DNA of 64,000 nt, from contig JAKBAA010000003.1 of NCBI GenBank assembly GCA_021809425.1, forward strand, positions 39,646-103,645, in the 5' to 3' direction. Shown here piece after piece: positions 1 to 8,267 of the stretch (position 1 is the stretch's first letter; each line of letters starts with the position of its first letter). This DNA is from Actinomycetes bacterium. Its GTDB lineage: Bacteria > Actinomycetota > Acidimicrobiia > Acidimicrobiales > Bog-793. The notes beneath the pieces were generated by a model. That model worked only from the letters and a program-made list of their open reading frames with translations, was not told where the DNA came from and ran no database searches. Both the position numbers and the translations under genes were made by a program.

Positions 1-621
1 CAACGTGGCGAGCGTCTGGTTGGCGTACAGGATCATCCCGTCGGCGCGGGCCACGAGGATGCCCTCGGGTAGCTGCTCGATCATGGCGCCGAGCAGCGTC
101 CAGGCGCCCCGGTCCGGCTCGGCGGCCGCCGGCTGGGCGGCTGCCTCCCCTTCCCCGGCTCCCGCCCCGGACGCCTCGGCCGCCGCAGCCGCCGCGGCCG
201 CCTCGTCCGGCTGGTCTGGCCCGCCAACCGCTCCCGGGATGCCCGCCAGCGCCTCGGCGAGCGCCACGGCCACCTGGACGAGCATGCCCTCCAGGTCGCC
301 GTTGCTCTCGAGCAGCAGGTAGTCCACCACCCCGAGCACCGCCAGGCGCTCCCCGCCGCGGCGCACCGGGACGGCCACGCAGCCCAGCCGCTCACCCTCA
401 CCGCCGGCGAGCTCGACGCGGTAGCGCCCCTCGCCGCCGGCCTCGTGGGCCAGCGCCGCCGCCGCAAGCCGGACGATCTCCTCGTCCTCGGCCGGCGTCG
501 TGTCACCCGGCGAGGACGCCACGATCGCGTCGGCACCCGGCCGCGCCACGAAGGCGGCGATCGCCGTCGCGGCGTCCCGCGCCAGGAGCAGCAGCTCCCG
601 GGTGCGCTCCTCTGAGGTCAT
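1..621 (-). CDS. PAS-domain sensor protein, 3' end cut by window edge
   Basis: The ORF track misses this gene because it runs off the left edge. Reading back from ATG at 621 gives 207 codons without a stop, beginning MTSEERTRELLLLARDA. Residues 1-125 look like a small GAF-like alpha/beta domain ending in helix LVQVAVALAEALAG. An Ala/Gly/Glu-rich linker follows, then a typical PAS entry (LPEGILVARADGMILYANQ) at about residues 185-205. What follows the PAS domain (kinase, GGDEF, PP2C or other output) lies outside the window, so the function is open: probably a cytosolic signalling protein, since no membrane segment is visible. It is divergent from the 74-aa ORF and the polysaccharide genes. The tracked ORF at 81-536 is a shadow of this gene. 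Confidence 0.75.
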   Translation of the reverse strand, partial: MTSEERTRELLLLARDAATAIAAFVARPGADAIVASSPGDTTPAEDEEIVRLAAAALAHEAGGEGRYRVELAGGEGERLGCVAVPVRRGGERLAVLGVVDYLLLESNGDLEGMLVQVAVALAEALAGIPGAVGGPDQPDEAAAAAAAAEASGAGAGEGEAAAQPAAAEPDRGAWTLLGAMIEQLPEGILVARADGMILYANQTLATL

Positions 622-701
622 GGCCAGGACGCTAAGGGGAGGTGGTCCCAGCCGCGTCCGCTCGCCGTCCCCCCTTTGGCCGGCTTCCGGCGGGACGTTG
701 C

Positions 702-723
702 GGAAACGGTCGCTTCCTACCGT
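702..723 (+). promoter_or_regulatory. Leaderless-type promoter with overlapping imperfect palindrome
   Basis: TACCGT (718-723) is a TANNNT -10 box exactly 7 nt before the ATG at 731, the spacing expected if transcription starts on the start codon. Directly upstream, GGAAACGGTCGCTTCC (702-717) is an imperfect dyad (GGAA.CG..CG.TTCC), a possible operator. No convincing -35 box was seen. Confidence 0.4.
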
Positions 724-730
724 CGCTGCC

Positions 731-955
731 ATGTTCGTCTCCTACGTGGTCCGCCTCCGGGCGGCCCAGCTGCGGCGGGGGGCCCTCGCCGGCGAGGTCG
801 TGGCCGTCGCCTCCGGGCGGCGCTACCAGGTCACCTCGGTCGAGCAGCTCGTCGCATTCCTCACCCGGTCGTGCGGCGAGGAGGAGACGCTCATCCGGCA
901 GGCCATGCCGCCGGACGACGACCCCGAGGAGGCGACCCTTTGCCGTCCTACGTGA
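731..955 (+). CDS. Hypothetical 74-aa protein upstream of sugar transferase
   Basis: Not recognised. The ORF runs from MFVSYVVRLRAAQL to TGA at 953-955. It has an N-terminal basic/hydrophobic segment, a middle like a small beta-rich domain (VVAVASGRRYQVTSVEQLVAFL) and an acidic tail. The ATG is preferred over the longer tracked start (500) because it sits 7 nt after a TACCGT -10 box and the upstream extension looks non-coding. Its stop overlaps the candidate starts of the sugar transferase, so the two are probably co-translated and this small protein may belong to polysaccharide assembly or its control. No domain can be assigned. Confidence 0.6.
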   Translation: MFVSYVVRLRAAQLRRGALAGEVVAVASGRRYQVTSVEQLVAFLTRSCGEEETLIRQAMPPDDDPEEATLCRPT

Positions 956-2520
956 CCGACCGCTGGCGCCGCCACGGCGCCCCGGCGCCGTACGCCCTGG
1001 CCGACGCGTTCGCCATCGGGGTCGGCTCCCTCCTCGCCGCCGCCCTGGCCCCCGCCAGCGCCTCCCCCGCCGGCCGCCTCGTCGCCGTGCTGCTCGCCGC
1101 CGGCGCCCTTCTCGGCGGGCTCCGCCTCACGAGCGCCAACGACCGCAGCCGTCGCCGCATCGCCCCACTTCCGAGCGACGACCTCGGCGCCGTCCTCGGC
1201 GGGCTCGCCCTCGGGGCCGTCTCCCTCACCGCCGCCCGCGCCCTCGCCCCGGCCGCCCTCGCGCCGGTGCTCGCCGCACCCGCCCCGCTCGAGATCGCCG
1301 TGCTCGTCGCCGGCCTCCTCCCCATCGCCCGAGCCGGCGCCGCCGCCGGCGCCCGCCATCGCGGGCACCGCACCCGTGTCCTCGTCGTCGGCACCGGCCA
1401 CGTCGCCGCCGAGGTCACCGCCCGCCTCGCCCGGACCGGCCGGGTCGACGTCGTCGGCCACGTCGACGACGAGCCGGCGCCGGGCGCCGACAGCGAGCGC
1501 GTCCTCGGACGCCTCTCCGGTCTCAGCCAGCTGTGCGACGAGCTCGCCGTCGAGCGCGTCGTCGTCGCCTTCTCCCGCAGCCATCCCGGCCACGTGGCCG
1601 CCATGCTGCGCGACCTCCCCGAGCACATCGAGGTCGCCATCGTCCCCCGCTACTTCGAGCTCACCGGGTGGCACGCCGTCCTCGACGACGTGAGCGGCCT
1701 GACGCTGCTCTCGCTCGGCGACCGCCGCCCCGGTCGCGGGGCCCGTGCCGTCAAGCGCGCCCTCGACTGCGCCGTCGCCGCCGGCCTGCTCACCCTCGGG
1801 GCGCCGCTGCTCGCCGCCGCTGCCCTCGCCGTCCACCTCGAGTCACCCGGCCCCGTCCTCTTCCGCCAGGAGCGCCTCGGCCGGGCCCGCAAGTGCTTCC
1901 GCATCATGAAGCTCCGCACCATGGTCCCGCTCGACGCCGACGCCGACCGCACCATCCACCGGCCGGCAGTTCCCGGCGCCCACGAGTGGGATCCGCGCAT
2001 CACCCCGATCGCACGCCTCGTCCGCCGCCTCGGCATCGACGAGCTGCCCCAGCTCGTCAACGTGCTCCGCGGCGAGATGTCCCTCGTCGGTCCCCGCCCC
2101 CTCGTCGCCGAGGAGTGCACCGGGCTCGCCGACTGGGCCGACCGCCGCTTCGACGTGCGCCCCGGGCTGACCGGCATGTGGCAGGTGTGCGGCCAGCACG
2201 ACCTCTCCTTCGACGAGCTGCGCCGCCTCGACTACCAGTACGCCACCTCCTGGTCGATCGCCACCGACCTGCGCATCCTCGCCCGGACCCCCGGCCGCCT
2301 CCTCCACGGTGCCGGCGGCCTGGCGGTGTCCGCCCCGACCGCCACCGGGGCGGCTCCCGCCGGCGCCTCAGCGGCGGTGATGGCCGTTCCGGGCGTCGAG
2401 CTCCTCGCCGATCGCCGCACGCAGCCTGCCCTCCTGGCCCCTCCAGCGAGCCAGCTGCGCGTCCCGGGCGACCGCGGCGACGGCGGCAAGCCGGTCGTAG
2501 CCCGCCGCGAGCTCGGCTAG
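940..2520 (+). CDS. Exopolysaccharide polyprenyl glycosylphosphotransferase (WbaP/WcaJ-like)
   Basis: Transfers a sugar-1-phosphate from a nucleotide sugar to undecaprenyl phosphate, the first membrane step in building a surface polysaccharide. The N-terminal third has several hydrophobic stretches (about residues 20-130). A Rossmann-like block follows (RVLVVGTGHVAAEV), then the bacterial sugar transferase domain with its usual signatures: LFRQERLGRARKCFRIMKLR, LGIDELPQLVNVLRGEMSL, VGPRP and RPGLTGMWQV. I chose TTG at 940 because GAGGAGG ends 7 nt upstream; GTG at 952, overlapping the previous stop (GTGA), is the alternative. The first in-frame stop is at 2520, so the last ~50 residues are antisense to the convergent glycosyltransferase and are low-complexity. 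About 526 aa, normal for the family. Confidence 0.88.
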   Translation: MPSYVTDRWRRHGAPAPYALADAFAIGVGSLLAAALAPASASPAGRLVAVLLAAGALLGGLRLTSANDRSRRRIAPLPSDDLGAVLGGLALGAVSLTAARALAPAALAPVLAAPAPLEIAVLVAGLLPIARAGAAAGARHRGHRTRVLVVGTGHVAAEVTARLARTGRVDVVGHVDDEPAPGADSERVLGRLSGLSQLCDELAVERVVVAFSRSHPGHVAAMLRDLPEHIEVAIVPRYFELTGWHAVLDDVSGLTLLSLGDRRPGRGARAVKRALDCAVAAGLLTLGAPLLAAAALAVHLESPGPVLFRQERLGRARKCFRIMKLRTMVPLDADADRTIHRPAVPGAHEWDPRITPIARLVRRLGIDELPQLVNVLRGEMSLVGPRPLVAEECTGLADWADRRFDVRPGLTGMWQVCGQHDLSFDELRRLDYQYATSWSIATDLRILARTPGRLLHGAGGLAVSAPTATGAAPAGASAAVMAVPGVELLADRRTQPALLAPPASQLRVPGDRGDGGKPVVARRELG

Positions 2521-3552
2521 CCCGCCGGCGATCGAGCCGGCCTCGTTTGCGACGTGCACCGCGTACGGGAACAGCTCCCGCCCGAGCGGCCAGTCGGACA
2601 CGAGCAGCGGCCGCCCGGCGTACACCGCCTCGTAGGCGGCCCGCATCACCGAGCCCGGCTCGGTCGTCAACGTCAGCACGGCGTGGGCCCCCCCGACCGC
2701 CGCCCGGTAGGCGTCCGGCCCGAGGAACCCCACGAAGCGCACGTTCGGCGGCGCCGACGACCGCAGCGCCTGCGGGCAGTCCGCCGGGTCCCCGGTCACG
2801 AGCACCTCGACGCCCGGCGACCGCCGGGCCGCCTCGAGCACGACCTCCACCGGCTCGTCCCGGGCGAAGCGCCCCACGTACAGCACCCGCAGCCGTCCCC
2901 GGTCCGACGGGACCGGCACGAGGTCGAGCATCGGCGCCTCGTGGACGACGACCGCCCGGCCACCCCAGCCCTCCACCATGGCCGCCCACGGCTCGGCGGC
3001 CACGAGCGAGAACGCCACCCGACGCGCCAGGAACCGGTGCAGGCGCCACAGCCGACGCGACAGCTCGTCGCCCTGCGCCCCGAACCCCCCCGGATGGCTG
3101 TCGAGGGCGACCGGGAAGCCGAGCACCCGACCCGCCACGTACGTCACGAGCCCCGCCACCACCGGCGGGTTCGTCACGACCACGAGCGCCGGACGGTGCC
3201 GCAACCGCCACGGGGTGATCACGCTGCAGTGCAGGTAGCGCACCGCCGCGTGCGGCCGCCGGCCGGACCCCGGCGGGTAGAGGCTGATCGACCTCCCCCC
3301 GAGCGCCGCGGCGATCTCGGCCGAACGGCCGGCGACGGCGCCCCAGGCGAGGAACACGATCCCCCGCTCCCCCGGCCCACCGGCCGGCTCCGGGTCACGG
3401 CCGCCGGCGGCCCGGGCGCCGGGCGACCGGGTGCCGGGCGACCGGGTGCCGGCGCCGCTCCTGCCGGGCAGGCCCGTCCGCCGGCCGGACCTTCGGTCGT
3501 CTGCCCCGGGCCCGCCAGGTGGCGGGGCGGTGCCCGGCCCTAGGAGGCCCAC
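2368..3552 (-). CDS. Glycosyltransferase, family 4/1 (GT-B fold)
   Basis: A GT-B glycosyltransferase likely to add a sugar during exopolysaccharide assembly at the cytoplasmic membrane face. The conserved part begins near residue 63 (IVFLAWGAVAGRSAEIAAAL). It has an N-terminal Rossmann domain (VVVTNPPVVAGLV) and a C-terminal donor-binding domain (LRVLYVGRFARDEPVEVVLE, then NVRFVGFLGPDAYRAAVGGA and EAVYAGRPLLVSDWPLG). The first ~62 residues are Gly/Pro/Arg-rich, cover a small DNA repeat and may not be translated; a GTG at 3357 with a purine-rich stretch in front is a likely true start. The 3552 start overlaps the stop of the upstream glycosyltransferase by 13 nt. The 3' end overlaps the convergent sugar transferase by 153 nt. 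Confidence 0.85.
   Translation of the reverse strand: MGLLGPGTAPPPGGPGADDRRSGRRTGLPGRSGAGTRSPGTRSPGARAAGGRDPEPAGGPGERGIVFLAWGAVAGRSAEIAAALGGRSISLYPPGSGRRPHAAVRYLHCSVITPWRLRHRPALVVVTNPPVVAGLVTYVAGRVLGFPVALDSHPGGFGAQGDELSRRLWRLHRFLARRVAFSLVAAEPWAAMVEGWGGRAVVVHEAPMLDLVPVPSDRGRLRVLYVGRFARDEPVEVVLEAARRSPGVEVLVTGDPADCPQALRSSAPPNVRFVGFLGPDAYRAAVGGAHAVLTLTTEPGSVMRAAYEAVYAGRPLLVSDWPLGRELFPYAVHVANEAGSIAGGLAELAAGYDRLAAVAAVARDAQLARWRGQEGRLRAAIGEELDARNGHHRR
3415..3462. repeat. Short tandem repeat (about 15-bp unit)
   Basis: The unit GGGCGACCGGGTGCC occurs twice in tandem with flanking partial copies. It falls in the doubtful N-terminal extension of the glycosyltransferase, where it encodes RSPGT-type repeats. 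Confidence 0.6.
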
Positions 3553-4493
3553 GAACGCGCCTCGACCACCGGGACGCCGTCACCGATCGAGCGCACGGTC
3601 CGCGCCGCCGCCTCCTCGAGGAGCCCCCGCGTCAGCACGCCGTCGGGCGGGCTGACCGCGAGGCCGCGGGCGGCGAGGTGGCGGGCCAGCAGGCACTGAT
3701 GGTCGTCCACGTGCTCGCCATGGGCGGCCTCGCGCGGCAGCAGCACCGGGCACCGCCCGGCGGCGAGGGCCACCAGGGCGGTTCCCACCCCGGCGTGGGC
3801 CAGCACGACGTCGGCCGACTCCACCGCCCGGCGCAGCTCCTCGGGGCTCACCATCGCCACCGAGGGGATCCCGAGGTTCTTCCCCTCCACCGGCCCGGTC
3901 TGCCACAGCACCTCGCAGTCGGCCGGCAGCACCGCCCGTGCCTGCGACACGAGGCGCCCGAAGGCGAACCGGGTCGACCCGACCGTCACGACCGCCCGCT
4001 CGATCGGACGCGGGTGGCGTGGCCCGGGCTCGAACGCGTCGAACACCGAGCCGAGGTAGGCGAAGCGAGACGCCACCTCCCACTCCGGGTACTGCCGGTA
4101 GCAGTTGACCCCGGGGATCGCCGCGACGAGCCGGCCGGCGAGCGACGGGCCGGTGAGGCGCGCCGCGCTCTCGATGTAGTGGCAGCGGATCCCCCGGCGA
4201 CGGGCCAGCGCCATGAACGGCACCGCCGGCACCGACCCGGTGCTCACCACCTCCTCGAAGGGCTCGCCCCGCAGGATCCGCCGGGCAGAGCGCGCCGTCC
4301 GTACCGTTCCCACGATGCTGCGGGGCGGCGCCGGCTCGATGAACACGTGACGCTCGCCTGCCAGCAGCGCCCGGCTCTGGGGCGTCTCCCACGTCACCCA
4401 TGTGACCTCGCGGGGCCCGCCCGGCAGGCGGTCGGCGAGGATGCGCAGCTCCTCGAGGTGGCCACCGACGCTGGCGACGAACAACGAGCGCAT
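3540..4493 (-). CDS. Glycosyltransferase family 28-like (fused Alg14/Alg13-type, EpsE/WelK-like)
   Basis: Resembles single-chain versions of the PssD/PssE (Alg14/Alg13) pair that transfer a sugar onto a lipid-linked acceptor. The start MRSLFVASVGGHLEEL is the classic Alg14-like glycine-rich first strand. The middle has VVSTGSVPAVPFMALARRRG and IESAARLTGPSLAGRL. The C-terminal Alg13/MurG-like half has VTVGSTRFAFGRLV and ADVVLAHAGVGTALVALAAG, then LPREAAHGEHVDDHQ. I prefer ATG 4493 to the tracked TTG at 4553, since the extra 20 residues are Arg-rich and unconserved in style. It lies just downstream of the SARP-like regulator on the same strand and runs into the GT4 gene, so the two glycosyltransferases may be read through from the regulator promoter. 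Confidence 0.85.
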   Translation of the reverse strand: MRSLFVASVGGHLEELRILADRLPGGPREVTWVTWETPQSRALLAGERHVFIEPAPPRSIVGTVRTARSARRILRGEPFEEVVSTGSVPAVPFMALARRRGIRCHYIESAARLTGPSLAGRLVAAIPGVNCYRQYPEWEVASRFAYLGSVFDAFEPGPRHPRPIERAVVTVGSTRFAFGRLVSQARAVLPADCEVLWQTGPVEGKNLGIPSVAMVSPEELRRAVESADVVLAHAGVGTALVALAAGRCPVLLPREAAHGEHVDDHQCLLARHLAARGLAVSPPDGVLTRGLLEEAAARTVRSIGDGVPVVEARSWAS

Positions 4494-4549
4494 TGGCGCA
4501 GCATGTCCTGCGCCTGTCCCGCTGGCGTCTCGTCGGCGTCTCCGGCCGG

Positions 4550-7500
4550 TCAACTCAGTCGCTGGCTCAGCTTGTGCAGGTCCGGCGACGGCGGGATGCC
4601 GAGCTCAGCAAGGCTTCGCTCGGCCCGACCGATCGTGGCGAGCGCCCGACGGCGGTTGCCCGACCGCTCGTGCAGCTCGGCGACCCGCAGGTAGTGACGC
4701 TCCTCGTACGGGTCGCTCTCGATCAGCTGGTCGAGCAGCACCAGCGCCTCCTGGATGCGGTCCTCGGTGACGGCGTGGCGGACGCGCAGCTCGATCAGCT
4801 GGACCTGCAGGCGCGACAGCGACTCGCGCGTCGCCGCCGCCCAGTCGGCGTACCGGTCGGTCGGCAGCAGCTCTCCCTCGTACAGGGCGAGCGCCGAGCG
4901 GGCCAGCTCGGCCGACTTCTCCTCGGGGGTCGACGGATCGAGCGCCTGGACGGCGATCCGCCGGAACACCTCGACGTCGGTCACCGCCTCCGGCGACAGC
5001 AGGATGAGCTTGTCGTCGCGCAGCAGGATGTCCCCGCAGGCCACCCGGACCCGCCACAGCACGTTGCGCAGCCGGCGCAGCCCGACCCCCGGCGCCGACT
5101 CCGGCCACAGCTCCTCCACCAGCTCCTCGACGAGGATCCTCCGCCGGAGCGCCACCAGCTTGAGCGCCGTCGCCGCGAGGCTCGTCGGCATCGAGATGAG
5201 CTCCTCCTCGTGGCGCACGCTGAACGAGCCGAGCATGGTGATCTCCCAGCGCGCCTGCGGGTCGAGCCGGCTCGCCGACGCCACCGCGACCGCCGGGACG
5301 GGCTCGAGCGACGACGACGGCTCGTCGCCCTCCGCGCCCACCGCCTCGCCCGCCAGCACGGCCAGGTCCGGCCCGGCCTTGGCCGTCGTCTCCAGGCGGT
5401 CGAGCGTCAGCTCGAGCAGGCTCGCCCAGCCGTTGGCCCCGTGGTCCCGGGCCGATCCCGCCGCCGACCGGAGCCGTCGCGCGGCCCGCTCCACCAAACC
5501 CTCGGCGGCGAGGCGTGCGGCGTAGCACCCCTCGATTCGCGCCTGGAGCAACGGCTCGTCGCGCGCCATGCGCAACGATGCCTGGAACAGCTCCTCGGCG
5601 CTGCGCAGCTCGTCCGTCGCCACGGCGCGCACCGCCGGGCTCCATGCCGGCGCCACCACCCCGTGGCGCGCCGCCATGTCCACCAGGCCGACGAGGGCAC
5701 CCACCGACTCGAGCCTGCCGTCGTGGACGTACACCTCGGCAAGCGTCGCCGCCCAGCTCGCCCGGCGACCGTCGAGCGGCCCGGACACCCCGTGCGACGT
5801 CTCCTCGAACTCGGCGGCCTTCAACCAGCTGATCGCCGACGGGATGCGCGACCGCTGCAGCTCCAGCTCGGCCAGCGACCGGTAGGCGACGGCCCGCAGC
5901 CGCCGGTCGCCCTCGGCGGCGTCCGCGAACAGCCGGCTGGCCGTCACGAACGCCGGCTGGTACCGGCCCTGCAGGCTCTGGGTCTCGAGCAACAGCGCCA
6001 GCGCCCGCACGGCGATCGCCCGCTGGCCGTGGGCCACCGCGCCGTCGGCCGCCGCCTCGGCTCGCCCGGCCGCCTCGTCGAGCCCGCCGGCGCGCAGGGA
6101 CACCTGCGCCTCGAGCAGCCCGGCGACCGACCGCAGCGCCACGTTGCCCGTGGTCGCCGCGTTCCGCTCGAGCCACGACGCCCACGTCCGGGCCACCGCC
6201 GGGCCCGACTGCTCGAGCAGGGCGATCCCGGTCACCTCGGCGAACAGCGGCGACAGCGGCAGCGCGTCGGGCTGGCTCACGAGGAAGCTCGTCGCCGGCC
6301 GCAACCCGTCCGAGCCGTCGGTGCCCAGCCGGCCGAGCACCCGCACCCCGGCCGCCACCGCCTCGGCGAAGGCGTTCGGGAACCCGCCTACCCCCTCGGC
6401 CACCTCGAGCGCCCGCGCAGCCAGCCGCTCCGCCTCCGCGGCGTCGCCGGCGACGAGCAGGCAGATGGCGGCCTCGCCCAGCATCAGCGAGGCGCTCCCC
6501 GAGGCGTCCGGCGCCACCTGGTCCGCCGCCGCCTCCAGCTCGGCCGCCATCCGGCCGTCGACGCCGTCGGCCATCTCAGCACGTGCCCGCCAGTAGACGA
6601 GCGGGCCGCGCAGCTCGTCGGGAAGGGGCAGGGACGCCGCCTCGCTGAGGCACTCGCCGGCCCGCGCCAGGTCGCCGGAGGAGATCCACCATGCGGCGGC
6701 CCGCGTCAGGTGCTGCAGCACCACCTCGTCCATCCCGCCGAGCCCCGCCATCGCCTCCTGGTAGCGAGCCGCCGACGGCAGGTCGGCGCGGTCCAGCGCC
6801 ACGCGCACCGCCTGGCCGTACAGGCCGAGCACCGTTGCCGTCGGCGCCCCGCCCCGCCGGGCGTGCTCGGCGGCGTGCTCTACCTGCCCGGCCGACAGGA
6901 AGGCGTTGGCCAGCGCCTGGTGGGCGCCCGACCGCACCTCGTCGACCGCCCCGTGGTAGGCGGCCGAGCGCACCAGCTGGTCGCTGAAGGCCAACCGGTT
7001 GCGCTGCAGCACGATCACCCCGCGGGCCACCGCCGGCTCGAACGCCTCGACGTCGAGCTCCAGCTCGGCGAGCGCCGCCTCGAGCACCACGAGCGGCACC
7101 CGGCCGGCTGCCGCCACGACGAGCGCCAGCTGGGTCCGTACCGGAAGGTCCTCCAGGCAGGCGGCGAAGCGCCGCCGCTGGGACGGCTCGAGCCGCACCG
7201 GGTCGGGCAACGGCTCCCACCCCTTCAGCGCCCGGTCCGACAGGCGGGCCGCCGCGCCGAGGATCGCCTGCGGGTTCCCGCCGACCGCGCTCACGAGCGC
7301 TCGTACCACGCCGTGCTCCGGCACCTGGCCGAGGACCTGCTCGAGCAGCGCCGCCCCCTGCTCCTCGGTCAGCCCGTGCAACCGGCACGTCGACACCGGC
7401 GACACCTCGAGCTCCACCACCGGAAGGCCCGGCAGCTCCTCGATCGCCACGAGGGCGAGGCAGGGATGGCCGACGAGCGACTCCTCGACCGCCGTCACCA

Positions 7501-7978
7501 CCGCCTGCAAGAACGCGACCGGAACCGCCTGGGCGTCGTCGAGCGTCACGAGCAGCGGCAGCCCCGGTGCCGCCGCCAGGCGGCGCAGCGCCCGGGCCGA
7601 GCGCTCCACGAGCTCGTCAGGGGTGACCTCGTCGCACGCGTCGAGCAGCTCGGCGAGCGCCGCCGGCCATTCCGCCCGCGGCGTCCCCACCGTGCTCGGC
7701 GGGCGCAGCTGGACGAGCGAGAAGTCCCGCGCCCGGGCGGCGGCGGCGCTCACGAGCGCCGTCTTCCCCGTCCCGGGCTCGCCCCGCAGCACGACCACGG
7801 CCGAGCCCCCCACCCGGCACTGCCCGAGCGCACGCTCCAGCTCGGCCAGCTCCCGGTCACGGGCGACGAGGCCGACCGCCGAGCGGGTCGCCGGGACGAG
7901 CAGCGCCGGCGGGACGCCCGGTCTCGTCCCCGGGACGGTCGCGTCGAGCGATCCGGTGTCTGACAGGAGCCGGTTCAT
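4550..7978 (-). CDS. Large ATPase/SARP-type transcriptional activator
   Basis: About 1142 aa. N-terminal STAND/AAA-type ATPase: Walker A GEPGTGKTALV near residue 70, Walker B LLVTLDDAQAVPV near 145. A long alpha-helical (TPR-like) middle follows (residues ~350-880). At the C-terminus lies a winged-helix DNA-binding domain (EITMLGSFSVRHEEELI; LVEELWPE; LRRLRNVLWRVR) followed by a bacterial transcriptional activation domain (residues ~1000-1142). In AfsR/SARP proteins the DNA-binding part is usually N-terminal, so the order here is inverted. ATG 7978 is chosen because it lies 8 nt after the -10 part of the promoter motif, matching the second pilT. The shared motif and position next to pilA suggest it belongs to the pilus regulon. 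Its targets are unknown. Confidence 0.85.
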   Translation of the reverse strand: MNRLLSDTGSLDATVPGTRPGVPPALLVPATRSAVGLVARDRELAELERALGQCRVGGSAVVVLRGEPGTGKTALVSAAAARARDFSLVQLRPPSTVGTPRAEWPAALAELLDACDEVTPDELVERSARALRRLAAAPGLPLLVTLDDAQAVPVAFLQAVVTAVEESLVGHPCLALVAIEELPGLPVVELEVSPVSTCRLHGLTEEQGAALLEQVLGQVPEHGVVRALVSAVGGNPQAILGAAARLSDRALKGWEPLPDPVRLEPSQRRRFAACLEDLPVRTQLALVVAAAGRVPLVVLEAALAELELDVEAFEPAVARGVIVLQRNRLAFSDQLVRSAAYHGAVDEVRSGAHQALANAFLSAGQVEHAAEHARRGGAPTATVLGLYGQAVRVALDRADLPSAARYQEAMAGLGGMDEVVLQHLTRAAAWWISSGDLARAGECLSEAASLPLPDELRGPLVYWRARAEMADGVDGRMAAELEAAADQVAPDASGSASLMLGEAAICLLVAGDAAEAERLAARALEVAEGVGGFPNAFAEAVAAGVRVLGRLGTDGSDGLRPATSFLVSQPDALPLSPLFAEVTGIALLEQSGPAVARTWASWLERNAATTGNVALRSVAGLLEAQVSLRAGGLDEAAGRAEAAADGAVAHGQRAIAVRALALLLETQSLQGRYQPAFVTASRLFADAAEGDRRLRAVAYRSLAELELQRSRIPSAISWLKAAEFEETSHGVSGPLDGRRASWAATLAEVYVHDGRLESVGALVGLVDMAARHGVVAPAWSPAVRAVATDELRSAEELFQASLRMARDEPLLQARIEGCYAARLAAEGLVERAARRLRSAAGSARDHGANGWASLLELTLDRLETTAKAGPDLAVLAGEAVGAEGDEPSSSLEPVPAVAVASASRLDPQARWEITMLGSFSVRHEEELISMPTSLAATALKLVALRRRILVEELVEELWPESAPGVGLRRLRNVLWRVRVACGDILLRDDKLILLSPEAVTDVEVFRRIAVQALDPSTPEEKSAELARSALALYEGELLPTDRYADWAAATRESLSRLQVQLIELRVRHAVTEDRIQEALVLLDQLIESDPYEERHYLRVAELHERSGNRRRALATIGRAERSLAELGIPPSPDLHKLSQRLS

Positions 7979-7986
7979 CACGGCAC

Positions 7987-8014
7987 GTAACGGCGCCCTT
8001 CGGCAGTTGTTTGA
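7987..8014 (-). promoter_or_regulatory. Sigma-28/WhiG-like promoter of the SARP-type regulator
   Basis: On the minus strand: TCAAA, 15 nt, GCCGTTAC, then 8 nt to ATG 7978, or 5 nt to GTG 7981. Same architecture as the promoters in front of pilA, pilB and the second pilT. The downstream spacing implies a leaderless transcript. Confidence 0.55.
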
Positions 8015-8032
8015 ACATTGTCTGCCGCTTCG

Positions 8033-8070
8033 CGTCCCTCCGGGACACCCTCAGCCGTCCCGGAGGGACG
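8033..8070. terminator. Perfect 14-bp inverted repeat between pilA and the SARP gene
   Basis: CGTCCCTCCGGGAC and GTCCCGGAGGGACG flank a 10-nt loop. This is a strong hairpin without a T tract, of the kind that often ends transcription in GC-rich actinobacteria. It would insulate the regulator promoter from the pilus operon. Confidence 0.5.
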
Positions 8071-8096
8071 TCACCCGGCTCCGCCGGCGGCCCGCC

Positions 8097-8156
8097 TGCC
8101 GGTGACCGGAGGCCGCTTGCCGGTGACCGGAGGCCGAACCTCGGCGCCGGAGGCCG
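8097..8156. repeat. Short direct repeats in the pilA-SARP spacer
   Basis: TGCCGGTGACCGGAGGCCG occurs twice in tandem with a degenerate third copy (CGGCGCCGGAGGCCG). No coding potential is evident on either strand. The 289-nt spacer otherwise holds the two hairpins and the regulator promoter. Confidence 0.6.
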
Positions 8157-8188
8157 TTCCGCCAGGGTGCCCGCGCACGGGCGCGCAA

Positions 8189-8222
8189 GGGCCCCGCCAC
8201 CGCACTGCGGGTGACGGGGCCC
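8189..8222 (-). terminator. Candidate terminator of pilA
   Basis: GGGCCCCG pairs with CGGGGCCC; after one mismatch CACC pairs with GGTG, leaving a small loop. The hairpin begins about 45 nt past the pilA stop codon. There is no clear T tract. Confidence 0.5.
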
Positions 8223-8267
8223 CCGATGTCGTCCCGGGCCAGGGCCCGGGCGCCAGCCTGCGGTCCG

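Noticed and set aside
4493-7963. 1156-aa plus-strand ORF
   Set aside because: Antisense shadow of the SARP-type gene: Arg/His/Gln-rich, no domain, while the minus strand has clear ATPase and BTAD motifs.
8097-8156. Repeats downstream of pilA as a CRISPR array
   Set aside because: Units are adjacent without spacers and no cas genes are present.
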